Below are positions 35,218-43,958 of a stretch of DNA of 64,000 nt, one piece after another (positions within the stretch are counted from its first letter, which is position 1; every line of letters begins with the position of its first letter). The notes under the pieces are model-generated. The model saw only the letters and a list, made by a program, of their open reading frames with translations. It had not been told where the DNA came from and ran no database searches. Source of the stretch: Mucilaginibacter frigoritolerans (lineage in GTDB: Bacteria > Bacteroidota > Bacteroidia > Sphingobacteriales > Sphingobacteriaceae); NCBI RefSeq assembly GCF_007830615.1, contig NZ_VLLI01000002.1, forward strand, positions 310,001 to 374,000, written 5' to 3'. The position numbers were made by a program, and so were the translations under genes.

Positions 35218-38200
35218 TCATTTTGCGTTGAGTAGATCAAAATAATCTTTAATTTTTAATTTATAATATAAACTTAAGTCGGGAGGAACGGTCCTCACCT
35301 GCTCGGTTTGTTTTTGTTTAGCCTGCTGATATTCCTGCAGGGCTTTTATATAGCCCGGGGGAATTTCTTTTCCGGCATGACTTTCACGTTGCTGATCCTG
35401 ATCCCGTTGTTGTTCTGCCTTCTCCGCCTCTAGTAATCGGCTCTTAATTTGTTGCTGTCGGGTCAGGGCTTCCTCTGATATTGACCTGTTTACGAGATCG
35501 TGTTCAGTTTGTTCCATTTGTTTGGAAATTTTATCCAAATTCCCTAAACTGCCCGTACCATCTTTATTATCATCTCTGTTTATCTGCTGCAAAGCCTCTC
35601 GGATCATTTGCTGCTGACGCGCTAATTTAGCTAATTGTTCGCTAATATTTTCATTATTCCCATTATTTCCGCTCTTGCTTTTTCCCTGGTTTCCCTGGGC
35701 GCCCTGTTGTTGCATTTGCTGCCGGGCTTTTTGCATGTTTTGGTTTAGCTGCTCCTGCATTTTTGCCAGTTGGGCAATGGATTGCTGCTTGCCTTTCCTT
35801 TTGCCGCCGCCTTTGTTTTTAGCATTCTGCAATTGCTCCAGCGCTTCGCTCAACATTAGTGCCAAATTATTCATAGAAGTCATGGCAAATTGCTGATTCC
35901 GGGTGGCTTCGGCGGTATGACGGTCGCCAAGGTTATCCAAAGCGTCATCAATATGCGTATTTATAGCGGCTATTTCCTGGTTAACGGTTGATTGTATTTG
36001 AGGTACTTTGCGGCTTAATGCGTACAAACTATCCTCCGCTGTTTTTAAATTATCTTTTATACTTTTTTGGTTTTGGGCCAGCGAAAGATAGCCCGGATCA
36101 GCAGGATTGGTGCTTTTTAACGTTTGCATTACCTTTTCCTGATCGAAAGAACTGTTAATGAGATTTTTCAAAAGCTGGCGTAATTGCTGCTCGTCAATGG
36201 TGGTTTCAGTCTCTGCACCTTCCTGGTCTTTTTGTTCCATTTTATTGGCCAGCTCCTTCATTGATTTTGAAGCCTGTTGTTGCGATTGGGATGCTTTTGC
36301 GGCATCGTTCTTCTTCAGCTCGTCCGAGCTTTGTTGCATTTGCTGTTCAATGTGTTGTTCTTCCTGTACAGGGTTTTTAAAATCCTGTTTATGCTCAGCC
36401 TGTTCATCTGTCTTTTGCAAATCTTCCAGCGATTTTTTAACATCCTGAAAATCCTGATTGAGCTTTTGCTGATCTTTTTGTAATTGCTGCTGATCGGCAT
36501 TAGGCTGTTTAGCCTGGTCGGCCAATTTTTGCTGCTCTTGCGACAGTTGGTTAAGCTGTGTTACGTTTTGATTGAGTTTTTGCTCAAACTCTAAACGTTT
36601 GTATAACTCCAGCATACGGTCGAGCTCCTTTTTTAAGGATTTATTTTCATTCTGCATTTTTGAAAGCTGATCGCGTGTGCCTTCTTTTTGTTCATTTTGC
36701 AGCATTTGCTGTAATTTCTCCAGCATTTCCTGTGTTTTCGGATCAAGCACATTGTTCAGCAATTGTTCCATTTGCTGTTGTTTTTCTGTAAGTGCTTTAT
36801 CCTGTGGTTGGTTCTCCTGGCGATTGTAAAGGTTCTTTTTATTATCGCCCTGAATTTCTTTTACCAGGTTATCGAGGTCTTTCTTTTTTTCGAGCAGATC
36901 TGCAATTTGCTTTTTCTCATCAAATGAAAGCGTGTTTTTATCCAGCAGCATTTGATTCAGCTTTTGCGAATCGTGCTCAATTTGCCCGGCAATTTTTATG
37001 GCCGATTGCATTTTTTGCTTAACCTGTTGCGTGCCGGCATTAAGCTCATTATTCATTTCCTTCGTATCCGGAATGTTAAGCGTATGCTCGGGCGAGCGTA
37101 CTTTTTTTGGACCGTTAACGCCATCGTTATCGGCCACTTCAAAATAATAAGTCACTTTGTCGCCGGCTTTTATGCCCAGTTCTTTTAAGTTCCAGAAATA
37201 AAAGAAATCAGACTGGGCTGCCCCTAAATCGGCTTTAACCGGTTTGCTGAATGATTTTTGACTGGCTTTATCCGCCGGATCACCAACAATGTAATGAAAG
37301 GTAAGATCAGAAAAACCATGATCGTCCTGAATGCGGCCATTAAAGTACAGGGCTTTCATGCTGACGGAATCCTGTCTTTCATCAACCGTAATGGTTGGCG
37401 CTTCATCAGCAATGACATTGATGCGGTAACTTGCCGAGTCGGCATGATTAATCCGGTTATTTATTGGAGCTACTTTGTAAACGCTATTTTTAAGTACCCG
37501 TTCCCGGTGTTCAAAAACATCTGTTGCTATGGGGTTTACACCACCGGTATTTCCGTTTAAGAAAAACAGTAAACCTGTGGCGTTCTGCGTATGAAATTTC
37601 CAGGTTACTATGGTGCCCGCCGGAATGGTTAAATCGCCGGCATTAGCAAGGGTTTCATTTTTTTTGTGCAGATAAGAAGGATAATTCAATTCGGCATCGA
37701 AATGTAAAAGGGCCGGCCTGAGGTTTACTTTTATTTCATACTGAACAGAAGTAAAACCATTACCGCTGAGCCTGAAATATGTATTTTGCTGTAAATTGGT
37801 AAATTGATAATGGAACTTGCTGATATTCTCTTTATCCAGCTTGAAAGTATTGTTGGCTGTTTCTACATAAACATCGGCAGGCAAATTATTTCCGGCAAGT
37901 TTCAGATCAAGCTTAAAATCATCGCCCTGAACAACCGACAGATTTTTATTTTGGACGATAAAGCTAAAAGGAGCCACCGGAGCAAAATATTCATTATGAC
38001 GGATAAGCTTTTTGGTGCTTTCTGTTAATATTGATGGAGCCGCCAAAGCGATGATGCAAATTATCCCGGCAGGAAACAGAATCCATTTAAGGTATTTGGT
38101 GTTTTCTTTAATATTGATGGCCGATGGAAAACTTACCGGTTTTAAAGCTTCAATTTTTTGGTCGATGCTGGCTTCAATCAATGCCCGGTGCTGTTCGTCT

Positions 38201-38568
38201 TCGGAAGCCAGTTTTTTTAACTGGAGGGTATTAAGCAGCTTGTCATTAACATCATTAAAATGTTTGCCAATAATTTCTGCAGCCTGATCGTGTGTTAGTG
38301 ATTTACCCAGTTTAAGCCAGGCCAGTAAGGAGGGAACAATAAGCCAGACAATAAGCCCGAGATTTAACAGGATAAACAGGTAAAATATGAGGGTGCGAAA
38401 CAGGGAATTAAAATTGCCTAAGTACTCGCCAACGGTAACCACTACATAAGCCGAAAACAGACCCGCACCCAAAAAGATAAGTCCCCGTAAAAAATTATTA
38501 AAATAATATTTACGGATAAAGATGTTAATCTTATCAATTAAGAGCGAATAGTTATCGGTTGAATTCAT
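35218..38568 (-). CDS. DUF4175 family membrane protein
   Basis: A very large protein of 1116 residues of the DUF4175 family. Two or three N-terminal membrane helices (about residues 26-48, 57-78, 160-178) precede a beta-rich periplasmic region (about 190-510). The second half is a long, Gln-, Lys- and Glu-rich coiled coil (about 520-1090) with many QQ runs, such as LNQNMQKARQQMQQQG. The function is not known; it is a scaffold-like envelope protein by appearance. It leads a unit with the RsbW-like kinase and ybeY. The size is at the upper end of the family as I know it. Confidence 0.88.
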   Translation of the reverse strand: MNSTDNYSLLIDKINIFIRKYYFNNFLRGLIFLGAGLFSAYVVVTVGEYLGNFNSLFRTLIFYLFILLNLGLIVWLIVPSLLAWLKLGKSLTHDQAAEIIGKHFNDVNDKLLNTLQLKKLASEDEQHRALIEASIDQKIEALKPVSFPSAINIKENTKYLKWILFPAGIICIIALAAPSILTESTKKLIRHNEYFAPVAPFSFIVQNKNLSVVQGDDFKLDLKLAGNNLPADVYVETANNTFKLDKENISKFHYQFTNLQQNTYFRLSGNGFTSVQYEIKVNLRPALLHFDAELNYPSYLHKKNETLANAGDLTIPAGTIVTWKFHTQNATGLLFFLNGNTGGVNPIATDVFEHRERVLKNSVYKVAPINNRINHADSASYRINVIADEAPTITVDERQDSVSMKALYFNGRIQDDHGFSDLTFHYIVGDPADKASQKSFSKPVKADLGAAQSDFFYFWNLKELGIKAGDKVTYYFEVADNDGVNGPKKVRSPEHTLNIPDTKEMNNELNAGTQQVKQKMQSAIKIAGQIEHDSQKLNQMLLDKNTLSFDEKKQIADLLEKKKDLDNLVKEIQGDNKKNLYNRQENQPQDKALTEKQQQMEQLLNNVLDPKTQEMLEKLQQMLQNEQKEGTRDQLSKMQNENKSLKKELDRMLELYKRLEFEQKLNQNVTQLNQLSQEQQKLADQAKQPNADQQQLQKDQQKLNQDFQDVKKSLEDLQKTDEQAEHKQDFKNPVQEEQHIEQQMQQSSDELKKNDAAKASQSQQQASKSMKELANKMEQKDQEGAETETTIDEQQLRQLLKNLINSSFDQEKVMQTLKSTNPADPGYLSLAQNQKSIKDNLKTAEDSLYALSRKVPQIQSTVNQEIAAINTHIDDALDNLGDRHTAEATRNQQFAMTSMNNLALMLSEALEQLQNAKNKGGGKRKGKQQSIAQLAKMQEQLNQNMQKARQQMQQQGAQGNQGKSKSGNNGNNENISEQLAKLARQQQMIREALQQINRDDNKDGTGSLGNLDKISKQMEQTEHDLVNRSISEEALTRQQQIKSRLLEAEKAEQQRDQDQQRESHAGKEIPPGYIKALQEYQQAKQKQTEQVRTVPPDLSLYYKLKIKDYFDLLNAK

Positions 38569-38823
38569 ATTTCAGCTCACAATGTTAATACGCTATAACG
38601 AAATAATCAGTTTCAATTATATAATGGCGCATCAATAGTATAAATATAAATTGAGTTAATTGGCCTTAAATTAACAAAAAAGGCCTGTAAATAAATTGTA
38701 ATAAAAGGTTAAGTATTTAATAACAAGTTGCTTGTGTTCAATAACTAAATCAAAACGGGCACAATTTAATAAAGAATGACTATTAAATGATAATTAATTT
38801 TTATTTAATAGGAAAACCCATCC

Positions 38824-38857
38824 TATATTTGTAAGGCAAACTTATAAGTTTGCCTTA
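38824..38857 (+). promoter_or_regulatory. Promoter and 26-bp palindromic operator of the MarR-MFS operon
   Basis: TATATTTG (38824-38831) matches the -7 consensus TAnnTTTG. It is followed without gap by a perfect palindrome at 38832-38857 whose half-site is TAAGGCAAACTTA. The palindrome covers the predicted start of transcription and ends 5 bases before the ATG. It is a strong candidate for the MarR protein's own operator. Confidence 0.8.
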
Positions 38858-38862
38858 TTATA

Positions 38863-39300
38863 ATGAGCAACAATAAAGATCTTGAATTTGCATCGGAATT
38901 ACGTACGGCAATTGTACGGCTGATAAAAAAGCTGCGCAAGCATTCGCCAACGGGAGAAAAGCTGTCGCTTACGGAACGGTCAACCATGGCCTTGCTGCAC
39001 CAGCACAAAGCAATGTTGCCCAGTGAACTGGCGGCTATGGAAATGATTACCAATCAATCCATGTCGCAGGTGTTGAATAACCTTACGGATATGGATTACA
39101 TTATCCGCGTACCATCAGAAACCGATAAAAGAAAAATTAATATCTCTCTTTCAGCAAAAGGGGAAGAAGTATTGCTGCAATTTTTTCATGAACGCGATGA
39201 ATGGCTGTTAAAAGCCATTAAAGAAGCATGCAATGCGGAAGAGCAGCAACTGCTGAAACAGGTGATAGGGCCTTTGAATAAAATAATTGATTTTAAGTGA
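38863..39300 (+). CDS. MarR family transcriptional regulator
   Basis: A 145-residue winged-helix protein. The pattern starts with a dimerisation helix (DLEFASELRTAIVRLIKKLRKH), followed by LTERSTMALLHQH, the recognition helix MLPSELAAMEMITNQSMSQVLNNLTDMDYI and the wing DKRKINISLSAKG, which carries the typical DxRxxxxxLT-like signature. The last helices close the dimer. MarR proteins repress divergent or downstream exporters and let go when they bind small phenolic ligands. It is cotranscribed with an MFS exporter (28 bases between) and a perfect palindrome overlaps its promoter, so it likely represses both. The ligand is unknown. Confidence 0.92.
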   Translation: MSNNKDLEFASELRTAIVRLIKKLRKHSPTGEKLSLTERSTMALLHQHKAMLPSELAAMEMITNQSMSQVLNNLTDMDYIIRVPSETDKRKINISLSAKGEEVLLQFFHERDEWLLKAIKEACNAEEQQLLKQVIGPLNKIIDFK

Positions 39301-39328
39301 AACGGGATTTAAGAAACAAGGAGTTTAA

Positions 39329-40609
39329 ATGGAAGCAGAGAAAACACACGAAATAAGAACATTCAGAGCATTTAGCAGCAGGAACTATCGTCTGTATTTT
39401 ATGGGTCAGTCGGTTTCGCTGATTGGTACCTGGATGCAAAAGACGGCCGTAAGCTGGGTGATCTATACCCTTACACATTCTACCCTTTTGCTGGGCGTTA
39501 CCCTTTTTGCCAGTCTTTTTCCGTCGTTCTTGCTTTCGTTGGTAGGAGGTGTGGTTTCTGACAGGTATAACCGTTACAAGGTTTTGTTAACCACACAAAT
39601 TGCCTCGCTGATACAGGCGTTGATGCTGGCCATATTAATTTTGCTGAAGCATTATGCCGTATGGGAAATTATAAGCCTGAGTGTGGTGCTGGGTATTATT
39701 AATGCATTTGACGTACCAGCAAGGCAATCATTAGTTTATGAAATGGTAGAGGATAAAAATGATTTGCCCAATGCATTGGCGCTCAACTCATCAATGGTGA
39801 ATTTATCGCGCATTATAGGTCCGGCGCTTGCCGGGATTGTTTTGGAAGCCTTTGGCGATGGGATGTGTTTTTTACTGAATGCATTAAGTTTTGTGGCGGT
39901 TATAGGATCGTTATTGATGATGCGCCTACCCAAGTATGTAAAAAAGGAGCATACAAAAAATGTATTTGGCGAATTGAAAGAAGGGTGGGGCTATATTAAA
40001 AGAACACCGTCTATCGGTTTTGTGTTAATAATGCTTGCACTCATCAGTTTAATGGTGCTACCCTTTAGTACGCTGATACCTTATTATGCAAAAGATGTAT
40101 TTAAGGGAACGGCTTCAACCTTTGGGGTAATTGACAGCTTTATTGGCCTGGGTGCATTTTCAGGGGCTATTTTCCTGGCGTCGCTTAAACAGGGCACCAA
40201 TTTGAAACAGATATTATTTATTAATACACTGGTGTTTGGTGTGGGGCTGATATTGTTTTCGCACGAGCATAGTTACCCATTGGCGCTGGCCTTTGTTACC
40301 ATTGCCGGTTTTGGAATGATGTCGCAAATTACCGTAAGTAATACGTTGATCCAAACTACGGTATCTCCAGAGATGCGTGGCAGGGTGATCAGCTATTATG
40401 CAATGGCGTTTTTCGGAATGCAGCCATTGGGTGGATTACTGGTGGGTGCCGTTTCAAAGTGGATTGGTACACAAGACACGCTGCTGGGTGAAGGTATTGC
40501 CGCGTTGCTGATTGGCCTATTACACTGGAGTCACCTGCATAAAGAAAAATTGAAAAAGAAAGCGATTCCTATTGAAACGCAGCACCTGGAAGCGGTGCAA
40601 ACCACTTAA
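39329..40609 (+). CDS. MFS transporter, EntS-like
   Basis: A 426-residue permease with about 12 membrane helices. It starts with FRAFSSRNYRLYFMGQSVSLIGTWMQ, the common N-terminus of the MFS_3 (EntS/enterobactin exporter-like) group, and has the GGVVSDRYNRYKVL loop between helices 2 and 3, as well as VPARQSLVYEMV and MRGRVISYYAMAF. Such proteins use proton motive force to export small molecules. A clear Shine-Dalgarno AAGGAG lies six bases before the ATG, which is unusual in this phylum. It is second in the MarR operon and is probably the regulator's target. The C-terminus is Lys/Glu-rich and cytoplasmic. Confidence 0.92.
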   Translation: MEAEKTHEIRTFRAFSSRNYRLYFMGQSVSLIGTWMQKTAVSWVIYTLTHSTLLLGVTLFASLFPSFLLSLVGGVVSDRYNRYKVLLTTQIASLIQALMLAILILLKHYAVWEIISLSVVLGIINAFDVPARQSLVYEMVEDKNDLPNALALNSSMVNLSRIIGPALAGIVLEAFGDGMCFLLNALSFVAVIGSLLMMRLPKYVKKEHTKNVFGELKEGWGYIKRTPSIGFVLIMLALISLMVLPFSTLIPYYAKDVFKGTASTFGVIDSFIGLGAFSGAIFLASLKQGTNLKQILFINTLVFGVGLILFSHEHSYPLALAFVTIAGFGMMSQITVSNTLIQTTVSPEMRGRVISYYAMAFFGMQPLGGLLVGAVSKWIGTQDTLLGEGIAALLIGLLHWSHLHKEKLKKKAIPIETQHLEAVQTT

Positions 40610-40958
40610 TTTTAATAGTAAATCACTGTCCGGCTGGGGGCATTGAACGTTCGTTTCAGATACCGCGTTCTTGCTGATGGTAATTATTATTTAAGCAATA
40701 CCGTAAACATAAGTCTTTATAATCCAGCCGCCCGGATGCTGAAAAAGTTGTTGAATAAAAACGATTTAAAAGAGATAAGAATAACTTTTTTGGCAGGCAT
40801 TCCCAAGGGAAGTAAGTTAACGATGTTTTAACATCCATTTTAGATTCAAGTGTAACAGAAATATTGCAATTGGATTTTGCTTGATCTATCTTTACTAGCT
40901 CAAAGCAGCAACACTCTGTTGCCCATTGTAATAAGGTTTCCTCTAAAAAAACAACTAT
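40610..40958. other. Gap with a doubtful short reading frame
   Basis: These 349 bases separate the MFS gene from a convergent secreted-protein gene. A frame from a TTG at 40643 to 40831 (62 residues, with a TVNISLYNPAARMLKKLL core and a Lys-rich end) has protein-like composition, but there is no ATG, no promoter and no recognisable family. It may be a gene remnant. No terminator is obvious. Confidence 0.3.
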
Positions 40959-41855
40959 TCAATTTAAGTTATACCTTTTAATCACTTCCTCCCGTGTTTT
41001 GTCATCAGCTACTCTAATTTGAGATCCTTGGCTACCAAATATTTGATAATCGTACTTAAGCCAGTAAATTCTATCTACAAGCATTTTTAACGGAACTTGA
41101 TCTAATTGCTTTTGGTTTACGGCAGTGGCGACTACAGATAGATATTTTTCCATCATTTCTAAAGGTGAGTGTTGTACTACCAGCCACATAGTTGCTTCAA
41201 ACTGTTTACCTACTAATTGCCTGCCGATGTAAGTTTGGTAAACATTAAATAAAGAGTCGATCAACTGTTGATTACGTTCATCCAATGGTTTCTGCTTAGT
41301 CCAATCCACAGGTTTAGTCATTCTAAATTTAGAATCATTTAATTGGATCATACTAATAATACTTACTAAGTCCGGGTTCAGCTTATTGTTCTCCGCGTAG
41401 TTAGCTACATTAAAGTTTGAACTTTCTGCCGTTGATGATTGCGCACAATTGGAATAGAAGGGTAGGAATGACTCAGGGATAAGTTTATCTAAATTTGATG
41501 TACCCATCGCTTTAATATATGAGCAGATAGTAGCCGCATCCGAATGAATAGCTTTATTAAACGCAGCTTCAATGTGACTTTTTGGTTCCTTTAGGATAAC
41601 AAATGCTGTAGTGATATTCCAGAAATCAGCAGCATTTAAATTTTGTACGTTATTTTTAGACGCAGACTTTGTGTCATTAATTATTTGTTGAGCATAATGA
41701 AATCGCTGCTCTGTAACGCCTTCCCTTTGGACAGGGGCAAAAAGGAATATTGCATTTCCTATGGTTTGTTCGTTGGCCAATTGGTCCGTAGTATTTTGGC
41801 TAAAACATTTTACCATTGCCAATAGTAACACAAAACATGCAAATGATTTTTTCAT
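40959..41855 (-). CDS. Secreted DUF6624-like protein
   Basis: A 298-residue protein with a signal peptide (MKKSFACFVLLLAMVKCFS). The mature part looks helical. Its second half carries a pattern I associate with DUF6624: VDWTKQKPLDERNQQLIDSL, then FEATMWLVVQHSPLEMMEKYL, then MLVDRIYWLKYDYQIFGSQ. The function of this family is not known. It is probably periplasmic. It lies 223 bases from the deleted IS110-family gene, and on the same strand. Composition is more A/T-rich than the first 15 kb. Confidence 0.7.
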   Translation of the reverse strand: MKKSFACFVLLLAMVKCFSQNTTDQLANEQTIGNAIFLFAPVQREGVTEQRFHYAQQIINDTKSASKNNVQNLNAADFWNITTAFVILKEPKSHIEAAFNKAIHSDAATICSYIKAMGTSNLDKLIPESFLPFYSNCAQSSTAESSNFNVANYAENNKLNPDLVSIISMIQLNDSKFRMTKPVDWTKQKPLDERNQQLIDSLFNVYQTYIGRQLVGKQFEATMWLVVQHSPLEMMEKYLSVVATAVNQKQLDQVPLKMLVDRIYWLKYDYQIFGSQGSQIRVADDKTREEVIKRYNLN

Positions 41856-42078
41856 ATCGAAAAGACGTGGAAGATTTGGATAAGTACCAATTTGTTAAAC
41901 AATTCTCACTTCATTATAGTTAGATAACAAATATATTTTATTACGATATATTTAGCTGACATTTTAAAAAATAAGTTTCCTCTGCGTTCTCATGGAACAA
42001 GCCTGAGTGCTATCTACAGTTTTGGTAGCTTAGGTTTCAGACTCTTTATTCTATTACCTTTTCCGTCCTTTTAGTATT

Positions 42079-42813
42079 TTAGTCAGTATTAGTTTGAGGC
42101 CACGATAGCTTTGAGTTATAATATAATCCCGCTTTAGCCTGCAACTCCACGAAATGAGCGATGCCCTTTTCTTTGTAAATAGTTAGTGTTTCTAATGTGT
42201 TATGCACCACTTTGAGCAATCTTCTTGTAACAGCTACAATTGCTTTTTGCGCCTTCATGCGCTTGCGTAGCTTATCAAATAACGCATGCCAATAGGAGTC
42301 TTTCATACGAACAGCGGCCCACGCCGCGCCAACAATGGCAACACGTAAATAACTATTGCCTTTTTTAATCGAAGTGTTTTTCCGTTTACCTGCACTTTCA
42401 TTGTTTCCCGGTGCAATACCGCACCAAGCTGTAAAATGGTCTGCCGATGGAAAACGACTCATATCTTTTCCGGCTTCGCTGATAATGATTTCTGCAGATT
42501 TAACACCTATGCCACTGATGCTATCAAAACATTCAGATGCCTGTGCATAATGCTCTCTGATTATATCAGCAATTGATTTATCCAAAAAGTCCACTTGCTT
42601 TTGCACATGGTCATAATCTGCCAATAGCATTTGCAGTTGAGTACGATGATATCCTTGGAGTTCGCAGGTGTAAGTGCCAAATTCCCTAAATTCCTGATTG
42701 CTGCCATCTTTACAAGAGATAAAGCCGATGATCTTGTTTTTGTGCATATCCAAACCACCGGCTCTATCTAATTGTGGCATAATGTTCACATCTTCAATTA
42801 CTTGTTGTTTCAT
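42079..42813 (-). pseudogene. IS110-family transposase with in-frame internal deletion
   Basis: The frame encodes 244 residues. The first 49 residues match the N-terminus of an IS110-family DEDD transposase (RAGGLDMHKNKIIGFISCKDG, with the first Asp of the DEDD site). After FREFGTYT the sequence jumps at about 42666/42667 directly to the helix before the Transposase_20 domain (CELQGYHRTQLQMLL). The C-terminal domain is whole, with SISGIGVKSAEIIISEAG and WCGIAPGNNESAGKRK. An intact relative has roughly 400 residues, so about 150-170 residues holding the remaining DEDD acids are gone, yet the frame is kept. The enzyme should be inactive. No terminal inverted repeats are expected for this family. 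Confidence 0.85.
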
Positions 42814-42888
42814 AAATATCCTCCGTTGATTATCTATGAATACATTTTTATAAGCCCAGGTGTTTTTCAAATCATAATACTTAGGTTG

Positions 42889-42919
42889 AAGCCTCTGAGC
42901 AGCGAGTGCAAAGAGGCTT
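42889..42919 (+). ncRNA. Hairpin with T tract near the IS110 upstream end
   Basis: AAGCCTCT (42889-42896) and AGAGGCTT (42912-42919) are perfect complements, followed by TGTTTTTTAT on the plus strand. It lies in the roughly 180-base non-coding segment upstream of the transposase, where IS110 elements encode their guide (bridge) RNA. It may be a remnant of that RNA or simply a terminator; the assignment is weak. Confidence 0.3.
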
Positions 42920-43051
42920 TGTTTTTTATAGGGTTTCCCAAAACAATAACAAAACGTTAAGTAACTTATAAGCCATTGCTGAATTATTCAGTTAAAAATC
43001 GGCAGCGCCACCAAAAGTTTTAAACAAAGTTTTACTTAAAGGATCTTTGTA

Positions 43052-43059
43052 TATATTTG
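43052..43059 (+). promoter_or_regulatory. -7 element of the first tRNA-Pro unit
   Basis: TATATTTG, an exact TAnnTTTG match, ends 21 bases before the tRNA. It sits within a stretch from about 43011 that is repeated upstream of the second tRNA-Pro, at the same distance. Confidence 0.75.
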
Positions 43060-43080
43060 CCGCCTCCGAAAATAATAGTT

Positions 43081-43154
43081 CGGGATGTAGCGTAGCCCGG
43101 TATCGCGCCACATTTGGGATGTGGAGGCCGCAGGTTCGAATCCTGCCATCCCGA
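43081..43154 (+). tRNA. tRNA-Pro (anticodon TGG)
   Basis: A full cloverleaf: the acceptor CGGGATG pairs with CATCCCG, the anticodon arm CCACA/TGTGG encloses TTTGGGA with anticodon TGG, and the T arm GCAGG-TTCGAAT-CCTGC is normal. The CCA end is not encoded. It reads CCA and probably other proline codons. Confidence 0.97.
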
Positions 43155-43164
43155 CATAGCCGGT

Positions 43165-43195
43165 AAAAGTCTTGACGATTGTCAAGGCTTTTTTG
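43165..43195 (+). terminator. Terminator of the first tRNA-Pro unit
   Basis: CTTGAC (43171-43176) pairs with GTCAAG (43181-43186) with flanking AAAAG/CTTTT pairs, followed by a T run. It starts 16 bases after the tRNA. Confidence 0.75.
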
Positions 43196-43362
43196 TTTCC
43201 TGCTATTTGGCAAGATGTTGTACACGCCTTTAAGTAATATTCAACATATAAATTATTGCCAAAGTTTTATTCACAAGATTTACACTTGCTGATTGCAAAC
43301 ATTGACCCCCCTTATCATTACCAAAAGTTTTAAATAAAGTTTTACTTAAAAAACGGGTTATA

Positions 43363-43370
43363 TATATTTG
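43363..43370 (+). promoter_or_regulatory. -7 element of the second tRNA-Pro unit
   Basis: TATATTTG, again ending 21 bases before the tRNA. The upstream sequence CCAAAAGTTTTAAA and AAAGTTTTACTTAAA is shared with the first unit, 310-311 bases away. Confidence 0.75.
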
Positions 43371-43391
43371 TTACCTCCAAAATTAATAGTT

Positions 43392-43465
43392 CGGGATGTA
43401 GCGTAGCCCGGTATCGCGCCAGCATGGGGTGCTGGAGGTCGGAAGTTCGAATCTTCTCATCCCGA
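43392..43465 (+). tRNA. tRNA-Pro (anticodon GGG)
   Basis: The acceptor, D arm and overall layout equal those of the first tRNA-Pro. The anticodon arm CCAGC/GCTGG encloses ATGGGGT with anticodon GGG, and the T arm is GGAAG-TTCGAAT-CTTCT. The CCA end is not encoded. It reads CCC and CCU codons. Confidence 0.97.
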
Positions 43466-43480
43466 CTAAATGACCCCAAT

Positions 43481-43521
43481 AAAGCGAAAACCCCTTTACA
43501 TCATAAAGTGGTTTTCGCTTT
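43481..43521 (+). terminator. Terminator of the second tRNA-Pro unit
   Basis: AAAGCGAAAACC (43481-43492) and GGTTTTCGCTTT (43510-43521) form a perfect 12-bp stem with a 17-base loop, followed by TTCATC. It starts 16 bases after the tRNA. Confidence 0.8.
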
Positions 43522-43958
43522 TTCATCATGCTATATCAAAGAAAAGGTACCTTATTGAGAGAACGACTCCCCAATGATGCTTTTTAACTTTATAAATGTG
43601 AGCATTCAATCATTGCAAACCCTATCTCCGGCTTTTCTTTCTCCTTCCCGCAAACTTGCATTATCGCTGCATATTAATTAAAGCATCCAAAAACCAGTTT
43701 GGGCCATCGCTAAATATGTCTTTTTCTTCTATTATATGGAAATGCATCCAATATATGGAAATATTATAAAAAGAACTAAAATTAAATTATTGATTATTAG
43801 GCAATTAGTGATTTGGATCAACTTCTGATGTGCTCGCGTGATTGCTTTAATAAAGCTTTCGGGGCCCCCAATAAATAAATAATAACGAAGGCCTTTTTAG
43901 AATTAAAACGATAAAAAACCCTGTCTAAGATGATTACCGGTCCTAATGCACATTTAAA
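43522..43958. other. Non-coding region upstream of the large histidine kinase
   Basis: No gene is supported in these 437 bases. A short direct repeat is seen near 43735-43770 (TATATGGAAATGCATCCAA then TATATGGAAATATT). An exact TAnnTTTG promoter is not visible close to the kinase start. Confidence 0.5.

Noticed and set aside
42992..43225. Minus-strand frame of 77 codons across the first tRNA-Pro
   Set aside because: It is the antisense of the tRNA (the translation contains the well-known false DGRIRTCGLHIPNVARYRATLHPE-type string in part), so it is an artefact.
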